Source: Methanobrevibacter thaueri
Lineage (GTDB): Archaea; Methanobacteriota; Methanobacteria; Methanobacteriales; Methanobacteriaceae
Reading direction: 5' to 3'
NCBI RefSeq assembly: GCF_003111625.1
Contig: NZ_MZGS01000020.1
Span: 124,001 to 188,000, forward strand
DNA: 64,000 nt
A model generated the notes under the pieces. The model had not been told where the DNA came from and did no database searches. It saw nothing but the letters and a program-made list of their open reading frames with translations. Position numbers and translations under genes: made by a program. Shown here piece after piece: positions 1-9,338 of this stretch; position 1 is the stretch's first letter; every line of letters starts with the position of its first letter.

Positions 1-832
1 TAAAAGCGTTCCTAGCTTCAGGTGACGGGAATAATGGATAGATATGGAACAGACCCTCTCCAACTATGAGCTTGACATCGACACCATCGCTTTTGAGATT
101 ATCAACGTATTTTCTGATATCCTTATAGAAGATTTCACTGCCCCCTACAAATATGAGCGTTCTTGGCAATCCCCTATTGTCGCCATAAAGCGGACTTACG
201 TGATAATCCTTCATGTCCAAATCTCCAGCCCAGGACCTGCCGATTTCCCTTAAGCCGATATCCCCTAGAATAGGATCGTTTTGACTGTCATACGGAGTAT
301 TTTCCATTGAAACATCAACCCATGGGGAAAACACGATTATCTTCTCCGGCTGTGGCAAATCAATTTCTTTTAAGTGTTGACAAAACGATAATGCGAATCC
401 TCCTCCAGCGGAGTCTCCCATCAATATGATGTTCCTATTCTGTGCAATTAGACCCCTATATACTTTTTCAATGGCATCCAGACATTCCATTGCATTGTGA
501 TTCGGGGCAAGCCCATAAACCGGTGCGATAACCTGAGCGTCCAAACTTCGTGACAGCTTGAAGCAATAGAGCAAATGCTGATAATTGATTTCATTTATGT
601 ATGCTCCTCCATGCACAAATAGAATGGTATGGTGAGCATTCTCATCGCCAAAAGTGAAAACATCAATACCGTTGAAATCCCTGCTTTTAAAAATTCCTTT
701 AGGAATTTTAACCTGACTAGTTGCCTTTTCCTTGATAAAATCCTCAATCTTATCTTTAGAATCCATATAGGCGGGTTTTGTAAACCTTAAAATTATCTCT
801 TCCAGACTTGCAACAAATGATTTTCCTGACAT
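1..832 (-). CDS. alpha/beta-hydrolase-fold esterase, 3' end cut by window
   Basis: This is a cytoplasmic carboxylesterase/lipase of the hormone-sensitive-lipase-like (alpha/beta hydrolase fold-3) type; no signal peptide is seen. The 277 visible residues start at an ATG at 832 and run off the left edge. The oxyanion-hole motif HGGAY is at residues 74-78 and the nucleophile elbow GDSAGG at 139-144 (Ser141). An acidic residue in GSEIFYKD (about 231-238) and His263 in FHIYPLF complete a plausible triad, so only the extreme C-terminus is missing. It lies just downstream of trkH on the same strand. The substrate cannot be told from sequence. Confidence 0.85.
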   Translation of the reverse strand, partial: MSGKSFVASLEEIILRFTKPAYMDSKDKIEDFIKEKATSQVKIPKGIFKSRDFNGIDVFTFGDENAHHTILFVHGGAYINEINYQHLLYCFKLSRSLDAQVIAPVYGLAPNHNAMECLDAIEKVYRGLIAQNRNIILMGDSAGGGFALSFCQHLKEIDLPQPEKIIVFSPWVDVSMENTPYDSQNDPILGDIGLREIGRSWAGDLDMKDYHVSPLYGDNRGLPRTLIFVGGSEIFYKDIRKYVDNLKSDGVDVKLIVGEGLFHIYPLFPSPEARNAF

Positions 833-892
833 ATTGACTCACATCATCTTCCATTATGGAAATGGATTGTTTCAAGTTAATATATTAATCAA

Positions 893-2326
893 TTATCTTT
901 TAAAAATTTCGAAAAATGCCCTGAATGTGATAAGCAAAGGATATATTTCCAGCCTTCCGCTCCACATGTTGAACATCCCTATTATTTTTAACGGCCATTC
1001 CATTGTTTGTGATAGTTGTCCAATCTCCAAACCGATGTTACCCTGCATTGACATGGAGAAAAACAGTGAATCGAAAGGGTCATGACAGTAAAGACAGAAT
1101 GCAGCCCATGTGAATATGATGCACAGGCAGTAAAGGGTTATGTAGTTTCCGCTTTGTGTTGCGACCTTATCATCAAGTTTCCCCTTGGATTTAGGGTTTG
1201 GAATAACCGCTCCCCTCGGAGATATTATTTGACGCAGATTTCTATATATCCCCCTGGAAAAACTGATGACACGATTCAATTTGATTGCACCTACAGTGGA
1301 TCCGGTGGAACCGCCAATAAGCATCAGCATCATTATAATGAATATGACAAATGAAGGCCAGGCCCCCATTACAGTGGAACTCTCAATACTTGCCCCAGTT
1401 GTTGTAATGGCAGAAACCACCGTGAACAGGATGTCCATTGGAAGAATGTTTGATGCGAAATATATTAGCATTGATGTAACTGCAATCAGGCAAATCATCA
1501 CCTGAAACTGTGAATCATGAATTAATGATCTTCCGCGTGTCTTTATGATGTAAAAGTGAGCAAGGAAGCTTGTTGCCCCCAATACCATCAGGACCATTGT
1601 GATGAAATAGATTATGTCATTCTGGTAAAATCCTATGTTTGCGTTCTTGATGCTCATACCTCCGGTTGAGATAATGCTGAAGGTATTGCAGACCGCATCG
1701 AAAATAGGCATTCCGGCAAGAATGTATAGAACAATACCCAAGGCAGTATAAATAAAATAAATTATGATAGTATTTTTAAGAGTTGCCTTAGTGGATGGCT
1801 TTATACGGTCCTCACGGGCTTCTGATACATATAGCTTATGAGATGCGCTTCCGGGTTTTGCAACAAATGAAATAATAATAAGAACAACACCCAATCCCCC
1901 AATCCATTGTTGGAATGCTCTGAAGAACAGTATGCTGTATGGCAAAGCCTCCACATCAGCATAAATGGTAATTCCACTACCGGTTAAAGCTGACATGCAT
2001 TCAAAAGCACAGTCAATGATGCCTGTACCGGTCACCAGATAAAGTATCGAAGCACAGACGATGCACGCCCACAGCCAAGAAAGAGAGGATATCATCATCG
2101 TATGCTTGAGGCGGACCCTTTTATCACCATATTTCCCAAAGGCTTTTGCAAATATAACTCCAAGAAAAATAGATATCAATGCAGGTATGAGATAACTGAT
2201 TGCATTGAATTCCAGAAATATCAAATCGACTATTATGGGAACTAGGCATAGGAGTCCTATTCCAATCATCAAGAGACTCATATTTCTGGCAATAATCAAC
2301 AAATCAACCTTATTAATATATCTCAT
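893..2326 (-). CDS. trkH: TrkH/KtrB-type potassium uptake membrane protein
   Basis: This is the K+-translocating subunit of a Trk/Ktr uptake system in the cytoplasmic membrane. It is hydrophobic throughout, and the four pore-loop glycine motifs of the family are visible in order: LTGSGIT, STGGMS, TTTGAS and QGNIGLE. The frame is open to an upstream ATG at 2350, but I prefer the ATG at 2326 (MRYINK, 477 residues) because AGGTAA precedes it at a good distance. No NAD-binding TrkA partner gene is adjacent, so the regulatory subunit must lie elsewhere. Length and motifs fit a complete, functional protein. Confidence 0.9.
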   Translation of the reverse strand: MRYINKVDLLIIARNMSLLMIGIGLLCLVPIIVDLIFLEFNAISYLIPALISIFLGVIFAKAFGKYGDKRVRLKHTMMISSLSWLWACIVCASILYLVTGTGIIDCAFECMSALTGSGITIYADVEALPYSILFFRAFQQWIGGLGVVLIIISFVAKPGSASHKLYVSEAREDRIKPSTKATLKNTIIIYFIYTALGIVLYILAGMPIFDAVCNTFSIISTGGMSIKNANIGFYQNDIIYFITMVLMVLGATSFLAHFYIIKTRGRSLIHDSQFQVMICLIAVTSMLIYFASNILPMDILFTVVSAITTTGASIESSTVMGAWPSFVIFIIMMLMLIGGSTGSTVGAIKLNRVISFSRGIYRNLRQIISPRGAVIPNPKSKGKLDDKVATQSGNYITLYCLCIIFTWAAFCLYCHDPFDSLFFSMSMQGNIGLEIGQLSQTMEWPLKIIGMFNMWSGRLEIYPLLITFRAFFEIFKR

Positions 2327-2458
2327 AGAATTACCTGATTCATCAATCACTTAACTATTGAATGAATAAGTATATAAAATTTCATGTTATACAAATTTTA
2401 CAGGAAATGTGGAAAAAATTGAATAACATTAAAGGCCAAATATTTAAAAATTTAAAAA

Positions 2459-2481
2459 GAAGAGGACATGAATAACTCTTC
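2459..2481 (-). terminator. hairpin and T-tract after the M24 peptidase gene
   Basis: GAAGAG (2459-2464) pairs with CTCTTC (2476-2481). Read on the minus strand the stem is followed by TTTTT, directly downstream of the M24 peptidase stop codon. Confidence 0.5.
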
Positions 2482-2491
2482 ATAGCAAATT

Positions 2492-3508
2492 CTAATCGAT
2501 ATTCAACGGCAAATCACCAATGACATTGCCCCTTTTTGAAACGGCTATTGTATCCTCAAGCCTAACTCCAAATTCGCCTTCAAGATATATTCCCGGTTCA
2601 ACCGTTATCACCATGCCTTCCTCAACTGTGGTCTCATCTCGAAGGGAAAACCCGGGAGTCTCATGGATGTCCAATCCCAAACTATGGCCTGTTGAGTGGA
2701 TGAACTTATCGCCATAGCCATAATCAGCAATGATGTCCCTTGCAACCTTATCGACTTCACAACATTTCATTCCGGGCCTTATTGCCTTGATTGCCTTGTC
2801 ATGGGCTTCCGCCACAATGTCCCAGATTTCCTGTTGAAATTCAGTATAAACCATTGTACGGGTGTTGTCCGAACAGTACCCATCATAGATTGCACCCCAA
2901 TCGATTAGGATTGGCTGTTCTAATTTCTTGGCCTGCGGAATTGCATGCGGAAGACTTGAATCGGCTCCGCTTGTCACGATTGTGTCAAAGGATTCCTTGA
3001 ATGCCCCGTTTTCAATCATGTGGCGGACAAGGTCAAATGCTATCTCCTTTTCAGTGTTTCCATTGTTCAATATGTCCAGCTGCAAAAATGATTTCTGAGC
3101 GATTTCTGTTGCCTTGGTTATCTTTTCAATCTCTAAAGGAGTCTTGATCATCCTTTGCTTGTCTATGTAGGTCTTGGCCTCAATTTGGAAGTCATCCTTG
3201 AATCTGGAATATGTGCTGAATGGCAAGGTTGGCTCGATTGCGAGGCTTTTGATTCCATCTTCCTTAAGTTCACGAATCATGACCTCATATGATTCATACT
3301 CCTTGACTTCTATTTTGGAATCCCTATTGGCCAGTTCCATATCCATTCCTGAGGCATAAATAATTGGATTATCCTTTATTATGCAAAATGCGAAGCTGGT
3401 TGGCTTATAATTTGATATATATTCCACATTAGTGAATTGAGTTAATAAATAAGCTTGGAAATCATCCTTTTTCATATCTTTTATAATATTGTCAATATGC
3501 AGGTCCAT
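2492..3508 (-). CDS. pepQ: M24-family Xaa-Pro dipeptidase/aminopeptidase
   Basis: This is a cytosolic metallopeptidase of the prolidase/aminopeptidase P family, expected to cleave X-Pro bonds with two metal ions. The N-terminal ~115 residues resemble the creatinase/prolidase N-domain and the rest is a pita-bread catalytic domain. The family metal ligands are visible: two Asp in the DWGAIYDGYCSDNTRT segment, a His in STGHSLGLDIHE, and two Glu in EPGIYLEGEFG and VRLED. At 338 residues it is the usual length. It is a single gene divergent from the M50 protease gene. Prolidase and aminopeptidase P activity cannot be separated from sequence, so the symbol is tentative. Confidence 0.85.
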   Translation of the reverse strand: MDLHIDNIIKDMKKDDFQAYLLTQFTNVEYISNYKPTSFAFCIIKDNPIIYASGMDMELANRDSKIEVKEYESYEVMIRELKEDGIKSLAIEPTLPFSTYSRFKDDFQIEAKTYIDKQRMIKTPLEIEKITKATEIAQKSFLQLDILNNGNTEKEIAFDLVRHMIENGAFKESFDTIVTSGADSSLPHAIPQAKKLEQPILIDWGAIYDGYCSDNTRTMVYTEFQQEIWDIVAEAHDKAIKAIRPGMKCCEVDKVARDIIADYGYGDKFIHSTGHSLGLDIHETPGFSLRDETTVEEGMVITVEPGIYLEGEFGVRLEDTIAVSKRGNVIGDLPLNID

Positions 3509-3559
3509 GATTAATATTTTAGAAAAAACTTTATATATATAATTAGATATTTTAACATT

Positions 3560-4201
3560 ATGTTTAAGTTTACAGCAAGTGAAGTTAGAGATTTAATAAT
3601 TGCATTCATCATCATTTCACTTTGTTTTGCAATAGTGAACGGTGGAAGAGATGTAAATGCAATATTATCTATTTTGCCTATTGTTATGGTTGGTGTGGGA
3701 GCAGGTTTTATCCTACACGAGCTTGGACACAAATTCGTGTCAATGAAATATGGATACTGGGCCGAATTTAAATTATGGCCTCAAGGATTGATATTCGCAC
3801 TCATCACTTCATTTTTCGGCTTTGTATTCGCAGCACCTGGTGCTGTATACACCTACGCCAATTACATGACCGATGAGATAAACGGTAAGATATCCATTGC
3901 AGGACCTGTCGTCAACATTGCTCTTGCACTGATATTCCTTGGGATTGCAACAGCAGTTTATCCTTCCGCATTATATTCAGAAACCTACGCATTGGTATTC
4001 ATCATCTGTGCAGTTGGATATTCCATCAACAGTTTCCTGGCCGTGTTCAACCTATTGCCTATCGGAAACCTGGATGGATCAAAGGTAATGGCATGGAATT
4101 TCGGAATTTGGGTTGTCACTATAGCAATAGCTGGAATTTTGACCTTAATGTCCATGACAATCGGCGTTCAAAATATTGTTAGATTAATTATAGGAATGTA
4201 A
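3560..4201 (+). CDS. M50 (site-2 protease-like) membrane metalloprotease
   Basis: This is a multi-pass membrane protein with the zinc-metalloprotease motif HELGH near residues 53-57 and a distal NLLPIGNLDGSK motif near 165-175, where the Asp is the expected third zinc ligand. Those two motifs define peptidase family M50. At 213 residues it is a short form without PDZ or CBS domains. The ycaO gene starts one base after its stop codon, so it probably shares a transcript with the McrA thioamidation genes; a functional link is not established. The natural substrate is unknown. Confidence 0.85.
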   Translation: MFKFTASEVRDLIIAFIIISLCFAIVNGGRDVNAILSILPIVMVGVGAGFILHELGHKFVSMKYGYWAEFKLWPQGLIFALITSFFGFVFAAPGAVYTYANYMTDEINGKISIAGPVVNIALALIFLGIATAVYPSALYSETYALVFIICAVGYSINSFLAVFNLLPIGNLDGSKVMAWNFGIWVVTIAIAGILTLMSMTIGVQNIVRLIIGM

Positions 4202-4202
4202 A

Positions 4203-5405
4203 ATGACTGAAAAACTCACATACTTTAAAGGAACCCATAGGGTAATAGCTCCTAAAAAAACCGTTGAAATCAACGAGGACAAGCTGAAAACCGTTGGAAT
4301 AACACGTGTTGCCGACATTACTGATTTGGATAGAATCGGAATGCCGGTATTTACAGCTATCCGACCAACCGCTGAGGATGGGGCAATCAGCATTTACGGT
4401 GGAAAGGGAATCAGCAAGGATCATGCCAAGGCTTCAGCCATGATGGAAGGTTTTGAGAGATATTCCGCCGAAAAGCAGGAAAGCGACGATACCATCTTTG
4501 CAACCCCAAACGAGATTGGCGAGAAGGGAGAATATATTGAGCCCAAATCATTGAACCTACCTCAGAAATTTGAAAAGGCAGATTTGGGAGACACCAGGTT
4601 CGAATGGAATTTGGCCCATGACATAATCACAGGCAATGATTATTATGTACTGTCAAATGCGGTTTTCCACCCATATAATCATGACAGCGATGTTGAAAGC
4701 CTTTTCAAGTCAAATACAAACGGACTTGCTTCCGGAAACGTTCTTGAGGAAGCGATATTGCATGGAATATTTGAGGTTATCGAAAGGGATGCATGGAGCA
4801 TTTTCGAGATGACTCACAAGAACTATTCCCAAATCAACATAGACAGCATTGAAAGCGAGTTGATTAATGAGATTATTGACAAGTTCGAATCACAGGGAAT
4901 CAAGATCAAACTGATGGACTTCACTGCAGACATAAACATTCCTACAATAGCCGCCTCAGCAGACGATACCGTGACAAGGGATGCGGGACTTCTGACATTG
5001 GGTATCGGAACCCACCTTGACCCGGAAGTCGCAATATTGAGAGCCTTGACTGAAGTTGCGCAAAGCAGAGCAACACAAATCAACGGTGCCCGTGAAGATA
5101 CCGTCAGAGCCGATTTCGCCCGTGAAGCCGGCTATGAGAGAATGAAAAGAATCAACAAGTATTACTTCAGACAGGAAGAGGAGCAAATCAACCTCTCAGA
5201 CATTGAAAACAAGTCCACCACTTCAATCGATGAGGATATTGATATTGTCAAGGAGGAACTGATTGCAAATGACATCAAGCATGTCCTATACACAGATTTG
5301 ACAAGGCCTGAAGTCGATGTGAGTGTTGTTCGCGTAATCATTCCCGAAATGGAAGTCTATGCAATTGACCCTTCAAGGGCAGGCTACAGATTTTTAAAAG
5401 TATGA
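4203..5405 (+). CDS. ycaO: YcaO-family thioamidation protein (methanogenesis marker 1)
   Basis: YcaO proteins use ATP to activate a backbone amide. In methanogens the YcaO-TfuA pair installs the thioglycine in the alpha subunit of methyl-coenzyme M reductase. This 400-residue protein has the YcaO fold, with the ATP-binding acidic segments around GFERYSAEKQES and EVIERDAWS, and a C-terminal region ending RAGYRFLKV. The tfuA gene follows four bases later, exactly the pairing expected for McrA modification. The assignment rests on that neighbour and on the methanogen-like gene content; YcaO alone can also act on RiPP substrates. Confidence 0.92.
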   Translation: MTEKLTYFKGTHRVIAPKKTVEINEDKLKTVGITRVADITDLDRIGMPVFTAIRPTAEDGAISIYGGKGISKDHAKASAMMEGFERYSAEKQESDDTIFATPNEIGEKGEYIEPKSLNLPQKFEKADLGDTRFEWNLAHDIITGNDYYVLSNAVFHPYNHDSDVESLFKSNTNGLASGNVLEEAILHGIFEVIERDAWSIFEMTHKNYSQINIDSIESELINEIIDKFESQGIKIKLMDFTADINIPTIAASADDTVTRDAGLLTLGIGTHLDPEVAILRALTEVAQSRATQINGAREDTVRADFAREAGYERMKRINKYYFRQEEEQINLSDIENKSTTSIDEDIDIVKEELIANDIKHVLYTDLTRPEVDVSVVRVIIPEMEVYAIDPSRAGYRFLKV

Positions 5406-5409
5406 TACT

Positions 5410-6063
5410 ATGAAAATTTTAATTTATACAGGATTGTCAATTCCTTTTGATGAGGCTCGCCAAATCCTCGATTCCAGTGATGATGTTGAGGTCATCTACA
5501 AAAGACCAATCAAAAGAGGGGATTTGGGCCATGACATCAAGGAAAATCCGGACATTATTGGCATAATCGATGGGGTTTTCCATCAGAACTCCGCTGTGGG
5601 CCATCGTGAAATCCTTGATGTGATGAAAAGGGGTGTCAAGGTGTTTGGAGCCTCAAGCATGGGTGCGTTGAGGGCATCCGAACTGGACAGCCTCGGAATG
5701 CAGGGCATCGGGTACTGCTACAATCAGTATGCAAGCGGAGCCATCGATTCTGATGATGACGTTGCCGTGATGCTTGACAGCGAAAGCCTGGAGGCACTGT
5801 CCGTGCCTTTGATAAGCATGGATTATGTTTTTGCAAATGCCGTGTCTGAAAACATCTTGACACAGGATGAGAAGGACGAACTGGTTGAGATTTCCAAATC
5901 AACATTCTATCCGAAAAGGAACTATGCCAACACTTTGGCCAAATCCAGTTTGGATGATGAGAAAAAATCCAAATTGATTAATTTTATTCGTGAAAGCGAA
6001 GACATCAAAAAGCAGGATGCAAAGGAATTGCTCAATTTTATCAAAAACTACATTAATGAATAA
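5410..6063 (+). CDS. tfuA: TfuA-like partner of YcaO for McrA glycine thioamidation
   Basis: TfuA proteins work with YcaO, probably helping to deliver sulfur, in forming the thioglycine of methyl-coenzyme M reductase. This 217-residue protein starts four bases after ycaO. It has the family features DGVFHQNSAVGHREILD (about residues 57-73) followed by a glycine-rich GASSMGALRASELD segment. It is the last gene of the M50-ycaO-tfuA run; the next genes are on the opposite strand. Length is typical of archaeal TfuA proteins and nothing looks broken. Confidence 0.92.
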   Translation: MKILIYTGLSIPFDEARQILDSSDDVEVIYKRPIKRGDLGHDIKENPDIIGIIDGVFHQNSAVGHREILDVMKRGVKVFGASSMGALRASELDSLGMQGIGYCYNQYASGAIDSDDDVAVMLDSESLEALSVPLISMDYVFANAVSENILTQDEKDELVEISKSTFYPKRNYANTLAKSSLDDEKKSKLINFIRESEDIKKQDAKELLNFIKNYINE

Positions 6064-6193
6064 GTTGATGTAGATTTACAAAAAACTATTTCTAAAAATT
6101 ATAATAAGAACTCATTTAATTGAATCTGCAATCAAGCAAATGAAAGTAAAATTAAAAAACATTGTTTAAATAATCGAAAATTAAAATAAATGA

Positions 6194-6208
6194 GAGAGTT
6201 GAACTCTC
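6194..6208 (-). terminator. short perfect hairpin between convergent genes
   Basis: GAGAGTT (6194-6200) and AACTCTC (6202-6208) form a perfect inverted repeat. On the minus strand it is followed by a T-rich stretch, so it probably ends transcription of the 6237-6698 gene. Confidence 0.45.
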
Positions 6209-6236
6209 CGAAAAATAGATGAAAAATTAATGAGGA

Positions 6237-6698
6237 TTAATTCTTGTTTTCCATTTCCCTATATTTTTTCAAGACAATGTCTGGGGTTTCGATAACATGG
6301 TCAAATGTTGTTGAAAATTCTTTACTTTCAAAATCATCTTCGACCTTGCGGATACCGGATAAGGAAAATGAGTTGCCGTCAATTTTGAAACCAATGTCAT
6401 CGGCGACCACGGAAATCAGATTGATTTCGATTTCGGAAGCCTTTTCCAAAGTCTGGTTAGCGGTGACATCATACTTTAGTTTCAAATTCTTATGTGGCAT
6501 GATCTCATTAATTGTCCTTTTGATAACTGAATCAAAAAGTTCCAAAAATTTTAAAGCTGGAGGCATGTTATTAGCCCACCAGTAAGTGATGACAGAATTC
6601 AGAACAATGTTGTGTTCTGCAAAATCATCATATAACCTTGCACGAACACTTACAACACTATCATCTGTTTTAATCACTAAAACAGGACTAACAGCCAT
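6237..6698 (-). CDS. conserved hypothetical protein, methanobacterial type
   Basis: I do not recognise this 153-residue protein. It is soluble, with no signal peptide, membrane segment or cysteine motif. Its N-terminus starts with the strand-like stretch MAVSPVLVIKTDD; the middle (ITYWWANNMPPALKFLELFD) looks helical and the C-terminus is charged. A GTGAT ribosome-binding site precedes the ATG. It lies 9 bases after the CBS-domain gene, and the two probably form an operon, which hints at a ligand-sensing or stress context, but no function can be assigned. Confidence 0.75.
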   Translation of the reverse strand: MAVSPVLVIKTDDSVVSVRARLYDDFAEHNIVLNSVITYWWANNMPPALKFLELFDSVIKRTINEIMPHKNLKLKYDVTANQTLEKASEIEINLISVVADDIGFKIDGNSFSLSGIRKVEDDFESKEFSTTFDHVIETPDIVLKKYREMENKN

Positions 6699-6707
6699 CT
6701 TATCACA

Positions 6708-7547
6708 TTATTCTACTAATGCTTTAATCAAGTCGCTTGCCCTTACAAGTCCCACTAAGTCTCCTTCAACACCGATAACAGGAATTTGCTCAATGTTTAA
6801 GGATTTCATTTTTTTAGCGCAGTCTGTGACTTTGGTTTTGGAGTTTGCCACTTCAACATTGCTTACTGCAACGTCAGCAACTACTTTGTCTGTGAATTTC
6901 AAGTGATTTTTCTCAATGTACAAGACGGAAGTACTGTCCCAGGACCATTTGTCCCCTTCAGTACCTACTGTGGAACTGTGTTCGCTTCTTTCAGAGATGA
7001 TTTCGATTTCGGATATGAAATCGGTTTCGGTTAAAATTCCTGATAACTTTGCATCATCATCTAATGCCAAAACAGATTTTAAACCAAATTGATTCATGGT
7101 TTCAAAAGCAACATTTAATGGAGCTTTTTCCCAGGTTGTTGGAACAGTAGTGATCATGAAATCTTCAACAGCTTGATTTACTTCAATTTTGGTTAAAGCC
7201 TTGGATACTATATCAAAAGATGTGATAATACCTACTAATTCGCCGTCATCGTTTACAACTGGAACTCTTCTAACGTTATTCTCCATCATAAGACGAGCAG
7301 CATCAACCACATCGTCACCAGGTTTAACAGTAATCAAATCCCTGGTCATCAACATTGCAATTTGTTCTTCATCAGGATTATTAATTAAGTCAGAACGAGT
7401 TACTAGTCCTACTAAAATATCAGTGTCTTCTTTAACTACAGGAAGCACTGCTTTGTTTTCTTTTCTCATTAAGTCTAAAACTTTTTCACGATTTCCCGGA
7501 ACGGAAACGCTAACTACATTTTTAGACATTGTTCTTTTAACTAACAT
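6708..7547 (-). CDS. protein with four CBS domains
   Basis: CBS pairs bind adenosyl nucleotides such as AMP, ATP or S-adenosylmethionine and act as energy or metabolite sensors. The protein is built almost wholly of two CBS pairs: the first spans about residues 5-120 (LVGLVTRSDL, VRRVPVVNDDGELVGIITSFD) and the second about 130-279 (LSGILTETDF, IEQIPVIGVEGDLVGLVRASD). No catalytic domain is present. The frame opens at a GTG at 7556, but that GTG is part of the AAGGTG ribosome-binding site, so the ATG at 7547 (MLVKRTMS) is the likely start. Its Usp neighbour also suggests nucleotide sensing. Confidence 0.88.
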   Translation of the reverse strand: MLVKRTMSKNVVSVSVPGNREKVLDLMRKENKAVLPVVKEDTDILVGLVTRSDLINNPDEEQIAMLMTRDLITVKPGDDVVDAARLMMENNVRRVPVVNDDGELVGIITSFDIVSKALTKIEVNQAVEDFMITTVPTTWEKAPLNVAFETMNQFGLKSVLALDDDAKLSGILTETDFISEIEIISERSEHSSTVGTEGDKWSWDSTSVLYIEKNHLKFTDKVVADVAVSNVEVANSKTKVTDCAKKMKSLNIEQIPVIGVEGDLVGLVRASDLIKALVE

Positions 7548-7589
7548 AAAAAACACCTTTTTACAATATACAATAATAAAATGGTAAAT

Positions 7590-8015
7590 TTAATGAACTA
7601 CGAGTACTGCGCATTTGGCTGAATTTACAACCTTGTCCGCTACACTACCCATAATAAATCTATCGAAACCAGATTTTCCGGAACTACCCATCACGATCAG
7701 GTCAACATTTTCTTCTTTTGCAACCTCTAAAATTACTTTAGCAGGTGACCCCTCTCTAATTACATGGGTAATTTTTATATTATCCTCATTTAACTTGTCA
7801 AATTCCTTGAGATTTTCTTCAGATCTCTCATTGAGAATTTGATTTAACTGGTATACTTCATCATCTAATGGAAGCCCGTTAACAAAATTATTCTCTGTGA
7901 CACTCACAGCAACTATTTCAGCTCCACTGACCTTTGCCAAAAACAAGGCATGCCTCTGAGCTTTTTCTGCAAATTCGGACCCGTCTGTAGGGACCAATAT
8001 TTTTTTATACATCAT
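7590..8015 (-). CDS. UspA-family universal stress protein
   Basis: This is a small cytosolic nucleotide-binding stress protein of about 141 residues. It opens with the family signature KILVPTDGSEFAEKA. Near the C-terminus it carries GSSGKSGFDRFIMGSVADKV, which matches the G-2x-G-9x-G(S/T) ATP-binding pattern, so it is likely an ATP-binding Usp. The ATG at 8015 is preferred over 8021 because GGGAG lies six bases upstream. It stands 42 bases upstream of the CBS-domain gene on the same strand. The role is inferred from the family only. Confidence 0.9.
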   Translation of the reverse strand: MMYKKILVPTDGSEFAEKAQRHALFLAKVSGAEIVAVSVTENNFVNGLPLDDEVYQLNQILNERSEENLKEFDKLNEDNIKITHVIREGSPAKVILEVAKEENVDLIVMGSSGKSGFDRFIMGSVADKVVNSAKCAVLVVH

Positions 8016-8053
8016 TAACATCTCCCATAATATATAGATTTATATCCATGATA

Positions 8054-9208
8054 TTATATGCTAAATTTTTTGTTAATGGTATATAATATAGTTTTCGTTT
8101 CTTGCCTATTGCATATATTTAGGTAAGGATTTTTAGAAAAAGACTTGAAAATTATAAACTGTGCAAAATCACCCTCAGATATTAATGATTTCTGAACAAC
8201 ATCATTAATTTTGAAGCCACAGACGTTGGTTGTGGCCATCTTCAGCAGCTCCTGAGGATTGATATAGCTTTTATAATATACGGACATTATCTTTAAGCTG
8301 AACTCCAATTCCCTCAGCATGTTCGGTGAATTGAGCATGACATTGTCGGTTCCAAGCAATGGCCTGATTCCCAAATCAAGCATCCTGCCCACAGGTGTCA
8401 CACCGACATTCAATGTAGCGTTTGCCCTTGGACAAACCACAACGTTCTGATTTGAAGATGCCACTGATTCCAAATCATCTCCTTTGGGGTTTGTGAGATG
8501 AACCAATTGGCTGAAATCGGATTCAACACCTTTGGCTATTTCACTGACACCAAAGTCATTCAATGAATCTATCTGATTGGATTCGGATTCCGCAACATGA
8601 ATCGATGAAATCTTGCCTTGTCTATTGCACTCCTCAACGATCAAATCGGCAACTTCAGAAGTAATTTCGCCAAACCCGCTTGGAGCAATTCCATCAGCGA
8701 TTTTCAATAGTTTACGAATAGCAACCTTAACCTTACTTAAATCCGGATCATCACCATAAAAGCTATCGTCACGACCAAGGATTATCGGCTTGATTGGCAA
8801 ATCTGCAGAAGCCTTTCTCAAAAGCTTGACTCCCTCGATGCCTCCTTCCCTATAGTCGATGAAGTGTGTGGTTCCGGAATTGATCATGTCAATCATGGAC
8901 TGTCTCATTGCCTCAATCAATTCGTCATCCTCTGCATTGGAAAGTGCAACATGCTTGACGCCATCGGGAGGCCTGACCATCTCACTGAGTGAAAGGCCAT
9001 AGCCCTCATCCTTGATGATGGAATCCCCAATATGGATATGGCCGTTGATAAATGATGGGCAGACGACCGCACCATCAACATCAATGATTTTTCCTTCCTT
9101 GGCCTCCTTTGAGATTTCAATGATTTTCCCGTCGTCCACAACAACGTTTTCACGGACGGGAAGCAAATCCTGGCCTTTCAATATAATTCCGTTTGCTATA
9201 GTAAACAT
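8054..9208 (-). CDS. metal-dependent amidohydrolase (nucleoside/cytosine deaminase-like)
   Basis: This is an amidohydrolase-superfamily enzyme, 384 residues. The HxH metal-binding motif is in NGHIHIGD (about residues 55-62), a second His in SIHVAES (about 200), a third in VHLTN (about 237) and the catalytic Asp in LLGTDN (about 285). This layout fits the cytosine/guanine/S-adenosylhomocysteine deaminase group. Exact substrate specificity cannot be read from sequence; in methanogens related enzymes deaminate 5'-deoxyadenosine or SAH. The C-terminal ~40 residues (ending TILYTINKKFSI) are basic and less typical. Confidence 0.82.
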   Translation of the reverse strand: MFTIANGIILKGQDLLPVRENVVVDDGKIIEISKEAKEGKIIDVDGAVVCPSFINGHIHIGDSIIKDEGYGLSLSEMVRPPDGVKHVALSNAEDDELIEAMRQSMIDMINSGTTHFIDYREGGIEGVKLLRKASADLPIKPIILGRDDSFYGDDPDLSKVKVAIRKLLKIADGIAPSGFGEITSEVADLIVEECNRQGKISSIHVAESESNQIDSLNDFGVSEIAKGVESDFSQLVHLTNPKGDDLESVASSNQNVVVCPRANATLNVGVTPVGRMLDLGIRPLLGTDNVMLNSPNMLRELEFSLKIMSVYYKSYINPQELLKMATTNVCGFKINDVVQKSLISEGDFAQFIIFKSFSKNPYLNICNRQETKTILYTINKKFSI

Positions 9209-9338
9209 TAAAATAAAGTCTAACTTTTTTTATTAAAATAATTTATCATTAAATTTATTTAATCGAAAATCAATACTATAATTCAGCAATCATGAAAAAT
9301 GATTTGCAAAAAATATTTTTCTTTTTAAACCATCAGGG

